Part shown: positions 1 to 9,193 of the stretch, in pieces
Layout: every line of letters starts with the position of its first letter
How positions within the stretch are numbered: the first letter of the stretch is position 1
NCBI GenBank assembly: GCA_041390865.1
Contig: JAWKPC010000003.1
Location: 248,001-312,000, forward strand
Length of the DNA stretch: 64,000 nucleotides
Source: JAUIIK01 sp041390865
GTDB lineage: Bacteria > Chloroflexota > Chloroflexia > Thermomicrobiales > CFX8
Direction: 5' to 3'
The notes under the pieces: generated by a model
Database searches by the model: none
The model's input: only the letters and a program-made list of their open reading frames with translations
Told to the model about the DNA's origin: nothing
Made by a program: the position numbers and the translations under genes

Positions 1-588
1 ATCGCAGACGAGACTGCCCGGATGACCGAGCTCGTCGAACAGATCCTCCAGCTATCAAGACTGGAGTCAGGACACGTCCCGGTTCGTTTCGCTTCGATCG
101 ACATCGGCGACCTGCTGGAACACGTCGAGCGACGCTTCGCGCAACAGGCCACCGACCGGGGCGTAGCCTTCGCGGTCGATCGCGACATCGATCTCGTGTG
201 GCAGCTTGACGAAGAATTGATGATCCAGGCGCTGGGGAACCTTGTCTCCAATGCGATCCGGCATGCGGAGCCTGAAGGGCTCGTGAGCATTCGGGCCGTC
301 CGTATTTCAACAACCTCCGATCAATCCAGGCTCCGATTCACGATCCAGGACAACGGTGAGGGGATCGCGGAAGACGAGCTTGGACGCATCTTCGATCGCT
401 TCTATCGACCCGGAGGCGGAGCAGCCGGATCCGACACGCAGAACTTCGGGCTGGGTCTCGCAATTGTTCAGGAGATCGTCGAACTGCACCGCGGGACGAT
501 CAGCGTCGAGAGCAGACGAGGTCAAGGCACCACGTTCATGATCGATCTACCGGCCAACCCGGAACGGACGGCTTCGGAATCGGCTTGA
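1..588 (+). CDS. Sensor histidine kinase, C-terminal part (truncated by window edge)
   Basis: The reading frame is open from base 1, so the gene starts outside the window. What remains is the end of the dimerisation/phosphoacceptor helix (LVEQILQLSRLESG) and a full HATPase_c domain: N box NLVSNAIRH, G1 box DNGEGI and G2 box FGLGLAIV. This is the ATP-binding half of a two-component membrane kinase that would phosphorylate a partner response regulator. No regulator lies immediately downstream; the nearest one in the window is the OmpR-type gene at 15071-15748, too far to assume a pair. The family assignment is firm, the signal sensed is unknown. Confidence 0.93.
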   Translation: MADETARMTELVEQILQLSRLESGHVPVRFASIDIGDLLEHVERRFAQQATDRGVAFAVDRDIDLVWQLDEELMIQALGNLVSNAIRHAEPEGLVSIRAVRISTTSDQSRLRFTIQDNGEGIAEDELGRIFDRFYRPGGGAAGSDTQNFGLGLAIVQEIVELHRGTISVESRRGQGTTFMIDLPANPERTASESA

Positions 589-723
589 GCCGGTTCATAT
601 GCCTGTTACAAAGCGGCAATACCCTGAATTTAGCGCGGGGCAACCCGCCTCGCCGAGAATTCGACGGGCGCGCCGGTACAACGAGGTTTCCAACGCGCTC
701 GAATGCAAGGGAGTACTGTCGTG

Positions 724-1332
724 ATGAAGAAGATCCAGCGAATGGTTCGTTCGGGACGGTTTCTCGCCGTCGCAGCCCTATTCGGTCTGGCGGCGACCGT
801 GCTGGTGGCACTGCCGCTCGTGGCCTCAGCCGATGAATCCGATGGCGGAGCCCCGAATACACCGCCGCTCAGCGTGGAAGATTGCCGGGACCGCGCCGGC
901 GGCGACCATCCGTTCCGGGACGAATTCATGGACGAACTCGTTGCTGATGCGGTCATTACCGCCGATCAGGCAGCGGAGATCGGCGCCCGCCTCGACGACC
1001 ATCGGGTTGAAGCCTGCATCGGACGGATCGTGTTCGAGCGAGGCAACGCAATCCGCTCAACAGCCTCAGTGACCGGCACCGAGCCTCGCGAGGTCCTTGG
1101 AGCGATCGTGAGCGGCCAGAGCCTTTCCCAGTTCGCGAACGACCACGGCATCGATGATTCCACGCTGATCGAGGCGATCATGGAGGAACCAACAGCCAAG
1201 GCCGCCGAACTGGTTTCCTCCGGTGAACTGAGCCAGGCAGAAGCCGATCAGATCCTTTCAGCCATCGAAGAGCGGGTGACAGTCATGATCCAGAAGACCG
1301 ACATTTCCCCGCGGCGCTTCAGAGGCGCATAG
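724..1332 (+). CDS. Secreted hypothetical protein
   Basis: An ATG at 724 sits 10 nt after an AAGGGAG ribosome-binding site (707-713); an in-frame GTG at 721 is an alternative start. The N-terminus is a typical Sec signal: a KKIQR basic stretch, then an Ala/Leu/Val-rich core ending near ASADE. The mature part of roughly 165 residues is acidic and carries two similar helical segments, ITADQAAEIGARL and LSQAEADQILSAI, like the short helical repeats of many exported actinobacterial and Chloroflexota proteins. No catalytic motif is visible. It follows the histidine kinase gene on the same strand after 135 bp. Function is not assigned. Confidence 0.75.
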   Translation: MKKIQRMVRSGRFLAVAALFGLAATVLVALPLVASADESDGGAPNTPPLSVEDCRDRAGGDHPFRDEFMDELVADAVITADQAAEIGARLDDHRVEACIGRIVFERGNAIRSTASVTGTEPREVLGAIVSGQSLSQFANDHGIDDSTLIEAIMEEPTAKAAELVSSGELSQAEADQILSAIEERVTVMIQKTDISPRRFRGA

Positions 1333-1645
1333 GAGCCCGGCAACGAAGCCCGTGGATGTATGCCTGCGGCAGTGAACGCCGCAACGATCGAACGACGGCG
1401 GAGGTACCTCCGCCGTCGTTCCACGTGGGCTCGTAACTCGACGATAACGCATCTGCTTTAATTGGAATTCGGGGGAGGCAACAATCGCGGGTGCGAATTG
1501 TGATCCTTCCAGAATTGACGCTATCGAACTGCGACTGCTAGGCTCCCCGGGCCAGTAGACCCAGGGAGCTTGCGCCTGTCTACACGATGCGGTGCGCGGA
1601 TTGACCCGGACGCGCCCCGCTCCCGCCCACACCAGGGAGGAACCA
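1333..1645. other. Intergenic region with a perfect 32-bp palindrome
   Basis: This 313-bp gap contains no supported gene. Bases 1390-1421 form a perfect palindrome with 16-base arms centred on GGTACC, GC-rich and with no U-tract after it. The rest is the leader of dxs, including a weaker GGGAGC/GCTCCC-type pairing around 1541-1570. Confidence 0.6.
1390..1421 (+). terminator. Perfect palindromic hairpin after the secreted-protein gene
   Basis: Left arm 1390-1405 and right arm 1406-1421 are exact reverse complements with no loop bases. It lies 58 bp after the stop at 1332. It lacks a T-run, so it is either a hairpin-only terminator or a protein-binding palindrome. Confidence 0.45.
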
Positions 1646-3525
1646 TTGCACTATCTCGATCAGATTAACGGGCCTGCAGACGTCAAGAAATTGTCGATAC
1701 CGCAGCTCAAAGAACTGGCACGTGAAATTCGCGACGAGGTTCATCGGGTAACCAGTATCAACGGCGGCCACTTCGCTTCCAACCTCGGGTCTGTCGAACT
1801 AACCCTCGCGCTCCACTACGTCTTCGACTCGCCGACCGACCAGATCGTCTGGGACGTCGGCCATCAGGGTTACCCGCACAAGCTCGTGACCGGGCGGCGC
1901 GACCGCTTCGACACGATTCGGAAAGAAGATGGGCTATCGGGCTTCCTCCAGCGGGAGGAAAGCGAGCATGACGCGTTCGGAGCGGGTCACGCCAGCACCA
2001 GCATCTCAGCCGGGTTCGGCATGGCGATGGGACGTCACCTGCTGCATGAGCCGGGCAGGGTCATCAGCGTCATCGGCGACGGCGCTCTCACCGGCGGGAT
2101 GGCATTCGAGGCCCTGAACAACGCAGGGAGCTACAACCTGCCGTTCATGGTCGTCCTCAACGACAACGAAATGAGCATCGCGCCGAATGTCGGCGCGATG
2201 ACGAAGTACCTCTCGCGCGTTCGCACCGACGAACGCTACGGCAAGGCCAAGCGGCAGATCGAGCGGTTGATGAAGAGCGCGCCGAAGGGCGACTTCTTCC
2301 TCGACCTGAGCAAGCGCTCGCTCGACGCGTTCAAAGAGTTCGTCTACCACACGATGATCTGGGAAGAGCTCGGTTTCACATACATCGGCCCCGTCGATGG
2401 CCACGACGTCGGGGAACTGATCGAGACATTCGAGCACGTCCGCGATCTCGAAGGCCCGGTCATGGTCCATGCCGTAACCGTCAAGGGCAAGGGCTTCGAC
2501 TGGGCGGAAGATGATCCGTTCAAGCACCATGCCGCAAAGGTCGTCTCCAACGGCCCGGTCAAGCCCTCGCCGCCGAAGTACCAGGATGTCTTCGGCATCG
2601 AGCTAGCGAAACTGGCGCGGAGAACGACCGCATCGTCGCGATTACCGCGGCGATGCCGGACGGCACAGGCCTGCTCCAGTTCGGCGAGGAACACCCCGAG
2701 CGATTCTTCGACGTCGGGATCGCCGAGCAGCACGCAGTGACGTTCGCGGCCGGCCTGGCGACCCGCGGCCTGAGACCGGTGGCGACGATCTATTCGACAT
2801 TCCTCCAACGTGCCTACGACCAGATCGTTCACGACGTCTGCATCCAGAATCTCCCGGTCGTGTTCGCGATGGACAGGTCGGGCTTCGTCGGCGACGATGG
2901 CCGCACCCACCACGGCGTGTTTGACTTCTCCTATCTCCGATGCCTGCCGAACATGACGATCATGTCGCCCAAGGACGAGATCGAGATGGCCGACATGCTG
3001 AAGACGGCTATCGCCTACGAAGATGGTCCGATAGCCCTCAGATATCCACGTGGCGCCGGGCAGGGCATCGAACCGGGGCGTGACTCTGTCATACTGCCGA
3101 TCGGCAAGGGCGAGATCCTCCGTGAGGGACCGGATCTCACGATCCTGGCAATCGGTTCCCGGGTGAGCACAGCCGAACACGCGGCCGCAATGCTGGCCGA
3201 CCGCGGAATACAGGCGACGGTCGTCAACGCGAGATTCGTCAAACCGCTCGACGAAGAATTGATCGTCCGCCTCGCCCGCGCGACGGGCGCGGTGATCACG
3301 ATCGAGGAGAACGTAGCGGCCGGCGGATTTGGCTCGGCGGTTCTCGAGCTCCTCGCGAGGGAAGGCATCCAGATCCCGGTCCAGGTGCTCGGCATCCCGG
3401 ATCGCATCTTCGACCACGCCTCGCAGGACGCCCTCCGGAAACAGGCAGGGATCGACGTCCAGGATCTCGTCGAAGCGGCGCTCGAGATGCCGACATCCAG
3501 CCACACGCTGGTATCCGGAGACTGA
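1646..3525 (+). CDS. dxs: 1-deoxy-D-xylulose-5-phosphate synthase, with one frameshift
   Basis: DXS condenses pyruvate and glyceraldehyde 3-phosphate using thiamine diphosphate, the first step of the MEP isoprenoid pathway. The N-terminal half has HFASNLGSVELT, the WDVGHQGYPHKLVTGR block and the ThDP/Mg motif GDGALTGGMAFEALNN. The second half has DVGIAEQHAVTFAAGLA and DRSGFVGDDGRTHHG. Total length is about 627 codons, normal for the family. A TTG start at 1646 follows AGGGAGGA (1634-1641); the upstream in-frame ATG has no such site. The frame changes at about 2620, where one G is missing from a G run (CGG then GAG AAC expected). Both halves are otherwise well conserved, so a sequencing indel is more likely than a dead gene. 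Confidence 0.93.
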
Positions 3526-3616
3526 GCTCCACGATGATTGTCCAGCTCGCTCCTTCCGGGATCGATCATGCGCGGACCATTGCGGCAGGTGATAGATCGA
3601 GCGTAAGAGCAACCAA

Positions 3617-4357
3617 ATGATGGGTTCGCCGGATGAGGGCCAGCCGGAACTGCTGTCGATTGGGGAGGCCGATGACAAGCTCGGCCTCAAACTATCGGCC
3701 GATCAGCTCGAGGCACTCCAGGCCTACCGGGATCTCCTGATCGAGGCGAACTTGCGTCTCAATCTGACGTCGATCACGGCGCCGCGCTCGGTCGATTCGA
3801 GACTGATCGCAGAATCGCTTGCCATCGTCCCGCTGCTCCCGGACGGAGAGCAGCGGATTCTCGACGTCGGGACAGGCGGCGGGATCCCTGGTATTCCGCT
3901 CGCCATTGCCCTGCCTGACGCCCGGATTCACTTGCTTGACTCGACAGCCAAGAAACTGGCAGCCCTGGAGGAGATCGCGGAACGTATCGGCCTGAGCAAC
4001 CTGGAGTTCATCCACGGCCGGGCGGAAGACGTCGCGCGAGACCCTTCAAGAAGGGGTTGCTATACTATCGTTGTGGCACGGGCGGTCGCGCAGTTGGCGA
4101 CGCTCGTGGAATACACGCTCCCATTTCTTCAACCAGGTGGGGTCGCGATCTTTCCGAAAGGTGAGCGCGTGCAGGACGAACTCCGGGACGCATCGACAGC
4201 TATTACAACGCTCGGCGGCCGGCTCATTGATGTTTTTGTGAGCCCGGTCAACGATGCCCGCTTCGTCCGCATCGAACAGGCGCAGCTTTCACCCCGCTCG
4301 TATCCCCGCAAGCCTGGAATCCCCGCCCGACAGCCTATCGGTGTCTCGGCGCGCTAG
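3617..4357 (+). CDS. rsmG: 16S rRNA (guanine(527)-N(7))-methyltransferase RsmG
   Basis: RsmG transfers a methyl group from SAM to N7 of G527 in 16S rRNA, in the cytoplasm. The SAM-binding Rossmann motif is VGTGGGIPGIPLAIALPD, followed by LLDSTAKKLAALEEIAE and the family block IVVARAVAQLATLVEYTLPFL. The N-terminal LNLTSITAPR with a following serine-rich stretch also fits the family. At 246 residues the length is usual. It follows dxs by 91 bp and precedes proS on the same strand. The ribosome-binding site before the ATG pair at 3617/3620 is weak, so the exact start is uncertain. Confidence 0.95.
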   Translation: MMGSPDEGQPELLSIGEADDKLGLKLSADQLEALQAYRDLLIEANLRLNLTSITAPRSVDSRLIAESLAIVPLLPDGEQRILDVGTGGGIPGIPLAIALPDARIHLLDSTAKKLAALEEIAERIGLSNLEFIHGRAEDVARDPSRRGCYTIVVARAVAQLATLVEYTLPFLQPGGVAIFPKGERVQDELRDASTAITTLGGRLIDVFVSPVNDARFVRIEQAQLSPRSYPRKPGIPARQPIGVSAR

Positions 4358-4446
4358 TTTCGCGCGTGGCGAGACGGCCAATCGACCTACAAGTATCCTG
4401 CTCCGCTCGGGGTAGGATGTCGTAGCGGGAAGGAACGCAACGCACC

Positions 4447-6195
4447 ATGAAAATGAGCAAACTCTTCGTCACGACTCTGCGTGACGCGCCGGCGGGAACC
4501 GACACGATTAGCGCACAACTCCTGACCAGGGCTGGATTCCAGCGCCAACTCGGCGCAGGCATCTATACCCTGCTCCCATTCGGCGATCGATCCGCGCGTC
4601 GCATCGAGCAGATCCTTCGTGAGGAAATGGAGCGTATCGACTGCTACGAGCTGAAAATGCCATTCGTTCAGCCGGCAGATCTCTGGCGCGAAACCGGCCG
4701 CTGGGACCGGGTCGGTCAGGAAATGATCCGCCTGCACGACCGCAGCGACCGCGGGATGGTACTGGCGCCGACTCACGAAGAAGTAGCAACCGACCTGGCC
4801 CGCCGCAGTGTCCGCTCATATCGCGAGCTGCCGTTCTCCTTCTTCCAGATCCAGACGAAATTTCGCGATGAGCCGAGGCCGCGCGGCGGATTGCTGCGCG
4901 GTCGCGAGTTCACGATGAAGGACGCGTACTCTTTCAGCCGCGACGAAGACGATTTTCGCAAGATCTATCACGAGTTCTATCGGGCCTACTTGAGAATCTT
5001 CGCCCGGCTGAATCTGCCGGTGGTCGTCGTCGAAGCAAGTGGCGGCTACATGGCCAGCGATATCTCGCACCAGTTCACCCATGAGTCGGAGATCGGCGAG
5101 GACACGCTGCTGATCTCGCCGAACGGAAACTACGCCGTCAACGCTGAGGTAGCAACGACGTCGCTCGATATACCGGAAGAAGATCTCCTCGAAATCGAGG
5201 AGGTTGCGACACCAGATTGCAAGACTATCGAAAACGTTGCCAACTTTCTGAATGTTCCGACCAGCCGGACGCTCAAGGCGATGTTCTTCGATATCCACGA
5301 CGAGTTAGTGTTCGTCGTTATTCGCGGCGATCGCGAAGTCAGTGAGGAAAAGCTAAGCGAGTTGCTGAACACCGACGTACTCGAATTCGCCGATGCCGAC
5401 ATGATCGAGGCGTCGGGGGCTGTGCCGGGGTATGCATCGCCGGTCGGACTCGACGGCGTCAAGATCGTCGCCGACGAGTCTGCACGCTCGCCAAATCTCG
5501 TCGCCGGCGCGAACAGGGTCGACTACCACCTGCTCAACGTCAATCTCGGTCGCGACTACGAAGCCGACGTCGTCGCCGATATCACGCAAGTACGAGGCGG
5601 CATGCCGTCGCCGGTGGATGGCGCCCCGTTGATCGAAAGCCGCGGTATCGAAGTCGGCAACATCTTCTCACTGGGCACAACCTACTCGAAGCCGCTCGAT
5701 GCAACCTACCTCGACGACGAAGACAAAGAACACACGATCATTATGGGATCCTATGGCATCGGCATCGGTCGGACGATGGCCGCCGTCGCCGAGTATCACC
5801 ATGATGATAGCGGTCTACGCTGGCCGATCAGCGTCGCACCGTTCGACGTTCACATCGTCACGCTCGGCAACGACGAATCGATCTCCCGACAAGCCGAAGA
5901 CCTGTACGAAAGCCTGATGGCCGTCGGCGTTGACACACTCTTCGACGACCGCCAGGCGTCTCCAGGCGTCAAGTTCGCCGACGCCGATCTGATCGGTGTG
6001 CCGATACGGGTCACCATCAGTTCGAGGTCGATCCAGGCCGGCGGCGCCGAGATCAAACGGCGCGATCAGGACCGCGACGAAGCGGTGATCGTTCCGCTCG
6101 AAGGCGTTCTCGCCCACATCCAGCGCGAACGGGCCGCGCTTTACGAAGAGCTGGCAAAGGCGGCAGTCGACGCCGAGGCACTGACGCCCTCGTAA
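4447..6195 (+). CDS. proS: Prolyl-tRNA synthetase (bacterial type)
   Basis: ProRS charges tRNA-Pro with proline. The class II core is clear: SAQLLTRAGFQRQLGAG at the start, motif 2 FRDEPRPRGGLLRGREF with MKDAYSF, and motif 3 GSYGIGIGRTMAAVAE. Between motifs 2 and 3, roughly residues 225-400, lies the YbaK-like INS editing domain typical of bacterial ProRS, including a KALFF-like TLKAMFFDI segment. The C-terminal anticodon-binding domain has DDRQASPGVKFADADLIG. At 582 residues it is full length. GGGAAGGAACG precedes the ATG at 4447. No T-box leader is recognisable in the 89 bp upstream. Confidence 0.97.
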   Translation: MKMSKLFVTTLRDAPAGTDTISAQLLTRAGFQRQLGAGIYTLLPFGDRSARRIEQILREEMERIDCYELKMPFVQPADLWRETGRWDRVGQEMIRLHDRSDRGMVLAPTHEEVATDLARRSVRSYRELPFSFFQIQTKFRDEPRPRGGLLRGREFTMKDAYSFSRDEDDFRKIYHEFYRAYLRIFARLNLPVVVVEASGGYMASDISHQFTHESEIGEDTLLISPNGNYAVNAEVATTSLDIPEEDLLEIEEVATPDCKTIENVANFLNVPTSRTLKAMFFDIHDELVFVVIRGDREVSEEKLSELLNTDVLEFADADMIEASGAVPGYASPVGLDGVKIVADESARSPNLVAGANRVDYHLLNVNLGRDYEADVVADITQVRGGMPSPVDGAPLIESRGIEVGNIFSLGTTYSKPLDATYLDDEDKEHTIIMGSYGIGIGRTMAAVAEYHHDDSGLRWPISVAPFDVHIVTLGNDESISRQAEDLYESLMAVGVDTLFDDRQASPGVKFADADLIGVPIRVTISSRSIQAGGAEIKRRDQDRDEAVIVPLEGVLAHIQRERAALYEELAKAAVDAEALTPS

Positions 6196-6215
6196 CAGGC
6201 AATCCGCGCAAAAAA

Positions 6216-6247
6216 CAACCGGCCACCCGGAAATCGGTGGCCGGTTG
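6216..6247. terminator. Bidirectional terminator between proS and a small membrane protein gene
   Basis: A 12-bp perfect stem (6216-6227 with 6236-6247, CAACCGGCCACC arms) has an 8-nt loop. An A-run at 6210-6215 gives a U-tract for the minus-strand transcript; the plus strand is followed only by GTCAATTT. Confidence 0.85.
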
Positions 6248-6265
6248 GTCAATTTCGGGCGCGAG

Positions 6266-6400
6266 CTACGCTTCTTCAGGAACCTCGAACTCGAACCACT
6301 CGTCGTCCGGGAAGTCCTCGCCCGCCGCCGAGCGATAGAGCATCATCCCGACGATGCCTACGATGGCGACGACGACGATCGCCAGAATTGCCTTGCCCAT
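6266..6400 (-). CDS. 44-residue single-span membrane protein
   Basis: The ATG at 6400 has an AGGGAGGA ribosome-binding site 6-7 nt upstream, and the gene ends 19 bp before a strong terminator, so it is a complete small transcription unit. The protein is MGKAILAIVVVAIVGIVGMM, an N-terminal transmembrane helix, followed by a short very acidic tail (DFPDDEWFEFEVPEEA). It is convergent with proS. Small proteins of this build are common and uncharacterised; no function is proposed. Confidence 0.75.
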   Translation of the reverse strand: MGKAILAIVVVAIVGIVGMMLYRSAAGEDFPDDEWFEFEVPEEA

Positions 6401-6523
6401 CTTGGATCCTCCCTGCGTGGATGATCGGCTGGATACGTCTCGTTTTCCAGTATAACAAGTGCCTGAAATCCGGTTCACGGATACAATCAGTGCCAGAGCA
6501 TGAAAGGAACGCAATAGCCGGCC

Positions 6524-7048
6524 ATGCAATCCCAGGTGCACATCAACAGAGACCAGTCCCTTCTGACAACGGTACGGCGCTGGCTTCGTCCGACCGGCGG
6601 CGCCGTCGTTGACGGGGCCCGGCTTGCAGTCGTGAACGGAATCTTCCTCCTCGCTGCGCTGATCCTCTCGTTCGTTCTGGTGTTGCTCATCAGACTCATT
6701 CGGATCGTCATTCCGGTCCCGGCCGCGAGCCCGGGCGTGATCGTGCTCGTCCTGTCGGTCGTTTTCGGGCTGGTCGTCTGGTATCGATACGCAAGGAGCC
6801 ACCGCCGGCTGGCTCAGGCCGCCGGAAAGCCAGTCAACCCTGACCGCTTCGGCATCATCGCGGGACTGCCATTCGCGCTGCTCGCCCTGATGCTGCTCGG
6901 GTCCGGCCTGTTCGGCCTGGCGATCTCAACGATCGGTCTCAACGTCGGCGGCATGGGAGCCGCTCTCGGACGCATCGTGTTCTCGATCCTCTTTGGCCTG
7001 ATGGCTGTCGCATCCGTCGCCATCGCGCGGTTCGCGATGCGTGAGTAA
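6524..7048 (+). CDS. Four-helix integral membrane protein, hypothetical
   Basis: A 174-residue protein with a polar N-terminus and about four hydrophobic segments: near residues 38-62, 70-86, 112-134 and 145-168, with a basic loop (RYARSHRRLAQAAGKP) between the second and third. It is divergent from the 44-residue protein gene and overlaps the next GNAT gene by 8 bp, which suggests one transcript. The ribosome-binding site before the ATG at 6524 is weak (AGGAA, about 17 nt away). No domain is recognised. Confidence 0.75.
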   Translation: MQSQVHINRDQSLLTTVRRWLRPTGGAVVDGARLAVVNGIFLLAALILSFVLVLLIRLIRIVIPVPAASPGVIVLVLSVVFGLVVWYRYARSHRRLAQAAGKPVNPDRFGIIAGLPFALLALMLLGSGLFGLAISTIGLNVGGMGAALGRIVFSILFGLMAVASVAIARFAMRE

Positions 7049-7541
7049 TCCAGTGAGCGATGTGACGATCCGGGCCGCAATCTCGAGCGACGCGAATGCT
7101 CTCGACCGCATCTGTGCCAGCCTGGAGGTGACTCGCGATTCGATGAGGTTGCCCTACGAAACGGATGAAGAGCGATCCGAGCAGATCGCAAACTCCGACA
7201 CAATCCGCACCGTCGCCGCCGAGCTGGACGGCGAGGTTGTCGGATTCGGAAGGCTACACCTCTTCGAACGGCGGCGCGCTCACGCGGCGAGGATCGAGCT
7301 GGTGATTGATCCGAACTTCAGCAAGGCCGGAGTCGGTGCTGAATTGCTGAATTCGCTGATCGAGTTGGGCGAGCATTGGTACGGAATTCGGCGGTTCGAA
7401 GCCAGGGTCTTCACCGAAGATGACCGGGCCATACAGCTCTATGAACGGGCTGGATTCGGTATCGAGGCGACCCATCGCCAGCACGCGATGCGAGACGGCG
7501 AATACGCCGACGCGTTCACGATGGCGCGGCTCGATGAATAG
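7041..7541 (+). CDS. GNAT family N-acetyltransferase (first of a tandem pair)
   Basis: A GNAT fold protein that would transfer an acetyl group from acetyl-CoA to an unknown amine. Visible elements are the DGEVVGFGRLHLF strand pair, the acetyl-CoA-binding turn in PNFSKAGVGAELLNSLIELG, and the C-terminal ARVFTEDDRAIQLYERAGFG motif. It begins at a GTG at 7041 inside the end of the preceding membrane protein gene and overlaps the next GNAT gene by 8 bp, so the genes are probably translationally coupled. At 166 residues the length is usual. Substrate cannot be told from sequence. Confidence 0.9.
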   Translation: MSNPVSDVTIRAAISSDANALDRICASLEVTRDSMRLPYETDEERSEQIANSDTIRTVAAELDGEVVGFGRLHLFERRRAHAARIELVIDPNFSKAGVGAELLNSLIELGEHWYGIRRFEARVFTEDDRAIQLYERAGFGIEATHRQHAMRDGEYADAFTMARLDE

Positions 7542-8064
7542 ACGGGCTAACGCTGGCGACCAGGCCCGCCTGATCGTACGTGCATTCGCCCCTGAAGGCG
7601 GTGACCTCGAAGCCTGGACCGCGATCCACAATCAGCGGCTGGTCGCGCTCGGCACGCTCCAGATCCCGTTCACGCCGTCCAGCTCCTGGAAGCAGCGGCT
7701 CGAATCCGGCTCGTCGGAACGTGTTCTCGTTGCCGAGCTCGACGGCGAGGTCATCGGCTGCACGGCGCTGCATCTCGGCAGCGGCCGGACCCGGCACTGC
7801 GGATCGCTCGGCATGGGAGTCAGCGTCGAGCACCAGGGCCGCGGCGTTGGAAGCGCGTTGCTGGCGGCGCTGATCGACCTGGCAGACAACTGGTACAACT
7901 TGCGGCGCCTCGAACTGGAGGTCTACGCTGACAACGAGGCTGGCATCGGCCTCTATCGAAAGTTTGGATTTCAAGACGAAGGCATCTACAGGAAGTACGC
8001 CTACCGGAACGGGACGTTCGTCGATGCCCTGGCGATGGCGCGCCTTCGAGACGATCCCTGGTAG
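7534..8064 (+). CDS. GNAT family N-acetyltransferase (second of a tandem pair)
   Basis: A second GNAT of 176 residues, starting at ATG 7534 within the last codons of the first. The acetyl-CoA site is clearer here: VSVEHQGRGVGSALLAALID, the classic Q/RxxGxG/A loop, and the C-terminal LEVYADNEAGIGLYRKFGFQ. The two proteins share their last 60 residues in pattern (ELVIDPNF.../LGMGVSVEH, NWYNLRRLELEVY and HWYGIRRFEARVF), suggesting a local duplication. It is followed after 28 bp by the C45 acyltransferase-like gene, same strand. Confidence 0.9.
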   Translation: MNRRANAGDQARLIVRAFAPEGGDLEAWTAIHNQRLVALGTLQIPFTPSSSWKQRLESGSSERVLVAELDGEVIGCTALHLGSGRTRHCGSLGMGVSVEHQGRGVGSALLAALIDLADNWYNLRRLELEVYADNEAGIGLYRKFGFQDEGIYRKYAYRNGTFVDALAMARLRDDPW

Positions 8065-8092
8065 ATACGACACGAAGCAGGAAGCAGGAGCG

Positions 8093-9193
8093 ATGAGCGG
8101 ATTTCCATATTTCGCGTTCGCGGGCAGTCCAGTCGAGATCGGCCGGCAGCACGGCGAACAGGCGAGGGACCTGATTCACCAGCACATCGAGATGGCAACC
8201 GGCAAGCTGCGCGCCGCCGGCATCGACGCCGATGAGTCCCGTCGCCGGGCCGCACTGTACATGCCGTACATCCAGCAATACACGCCGAAATTCGCCGAAG
8301 AGCTGACTGGACTTGCCGAAGGCGCGAACATCACTATCGAAGAAGCCTACATGCTCCAGCTCCGGGCCGAACTCCAGACCACCGACTTCGACGCCGAAGG
8401 ATCGGAGGCTGCGGCCGAGGCGCGTGAAGCGATCGCCAACGAGTGCACGACCTTCGCTATTGCGGGCGAATTGACGGCCGATGGCGTGCCCATCGCCGGG
8501 CAGAACGCGGATCTCCCGGCTCCGACCCGGGAGCTCGGCGTCGTCATGAAGGTCACGCCCGACGACGGCCGTCCCGAGATACTGATGCTCACTCCGGCGG
8601 GCCAGATTTCCTACATCGGCATCAGCGGTAACGGTATGGCTGCGTTCGCAAACTTCATCAACACCACCGGCTGGCGCGCCGGTTTCCCGCGCTACTTCCT
8701 CTCCCGCACGGCTCTTGAAGAGGATTCGGTGGCGGATGCCCGGAAACGCCTGGCATCGATGCGCCGCGCGTCGTCGCGGAATCTGATTCTGATGGGGAGA
8801 GACGGCGATGCCGTTGATCTGGAACTCGCCGTCGAGCGAGAGGGCGTCATCGAGCCGGAGAACGGCGTCATCACCCATGCGAACCACTTCTGCTCGCCGG
8901 CCGTCCTCGACGAGGAGCAGGCCAAGGGCGATCGATTGAAGAACAGCTGCACCCGCCACGAGCGCATGCGAGAGCTGATCGAGAGCAAGCGCGGATCGAT
9001 CACGGTCGATGACACGATCGAGTTCTTCCGCGACCGCGCCCACGCTCCCGACGCGATCTGCCGTCACGAAGGCGATGGACCGGGGGATTACATGACCTTC
9101 GCGTCGGTCATCGCCCGTCCGTCGCTTGGTGAGCTTTATGTCGCGCCGGGGCCACCGGACAAGCACGAATACACTCGCTATGCATTGGCATAG
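8093..9193 (+). CDS. Acyl-CoA:6-aminopenicillanate acyltransferase-like C45 family hydrolase
   Basis: Ntn-hydrolase of the AAT/C45 peptidase group. These are made as precursors that cleave themselves before a cysteine, which becomes the N-terminal nucleophile. The candidate nucleophile is Cys118 in NECTTFAI; the upstream IGRQHGEQARDLI and MLQLRAE segments and the downstream GQNADLPAP and SYIGISGNGMAAFANFI blocks fit the family. At 366 residues it is usual length. GCAGGAGCG precedes ATG 8093; the longer open frame upstream overlaps the GNAT gene and is unlikely. It likely hydrolyses or transfers an amide-linked acyl group on an unknown small molecule. Confidence 0.88.
   Translation: MSGFPYFAFAGSPVEIGRQHGEQARDLIHQHIEMATGKLRAAGIDADESRRRAALYMPYIQQYTPKFAEELTGLAEGANITIEEAYMLQLRAELQTTDFDAEGSEAAAEAREAIANECTTFAIAGELTADGVPIAGQNADLPAPTRELGVVMKVTPDDGRPEILMLTPAGQISYIGISGNGMAAFANFINTTGWRAGFPRYFLSRTALEEDSVADARKRLASMRRASSRNLILMGRDGDAVDLELAVEREGVIEPENGVITHANHFCSPAVLDEEQAKGDRLKNSCTRHERMRELIESKRGSITVDDTIEFFRDRAHAPDAICRHEGDGPGDYMTFASVIARPSLGELYVAPGPPDKHEYTRYALA

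Noticed and set aside
2344..3690. 448-codon open frame antisense to dxs
   Set aside because: Its frame is open because of the high GC content and codon pattern of dxs on the other strand; there is no ribosome-binding site and no protein-like domain.
4358..4446. T-box or other riboswitch upstream of proS
   Set aside because: Only 89 bp, no T-box core or terminator/antiterminator pair can be seen.
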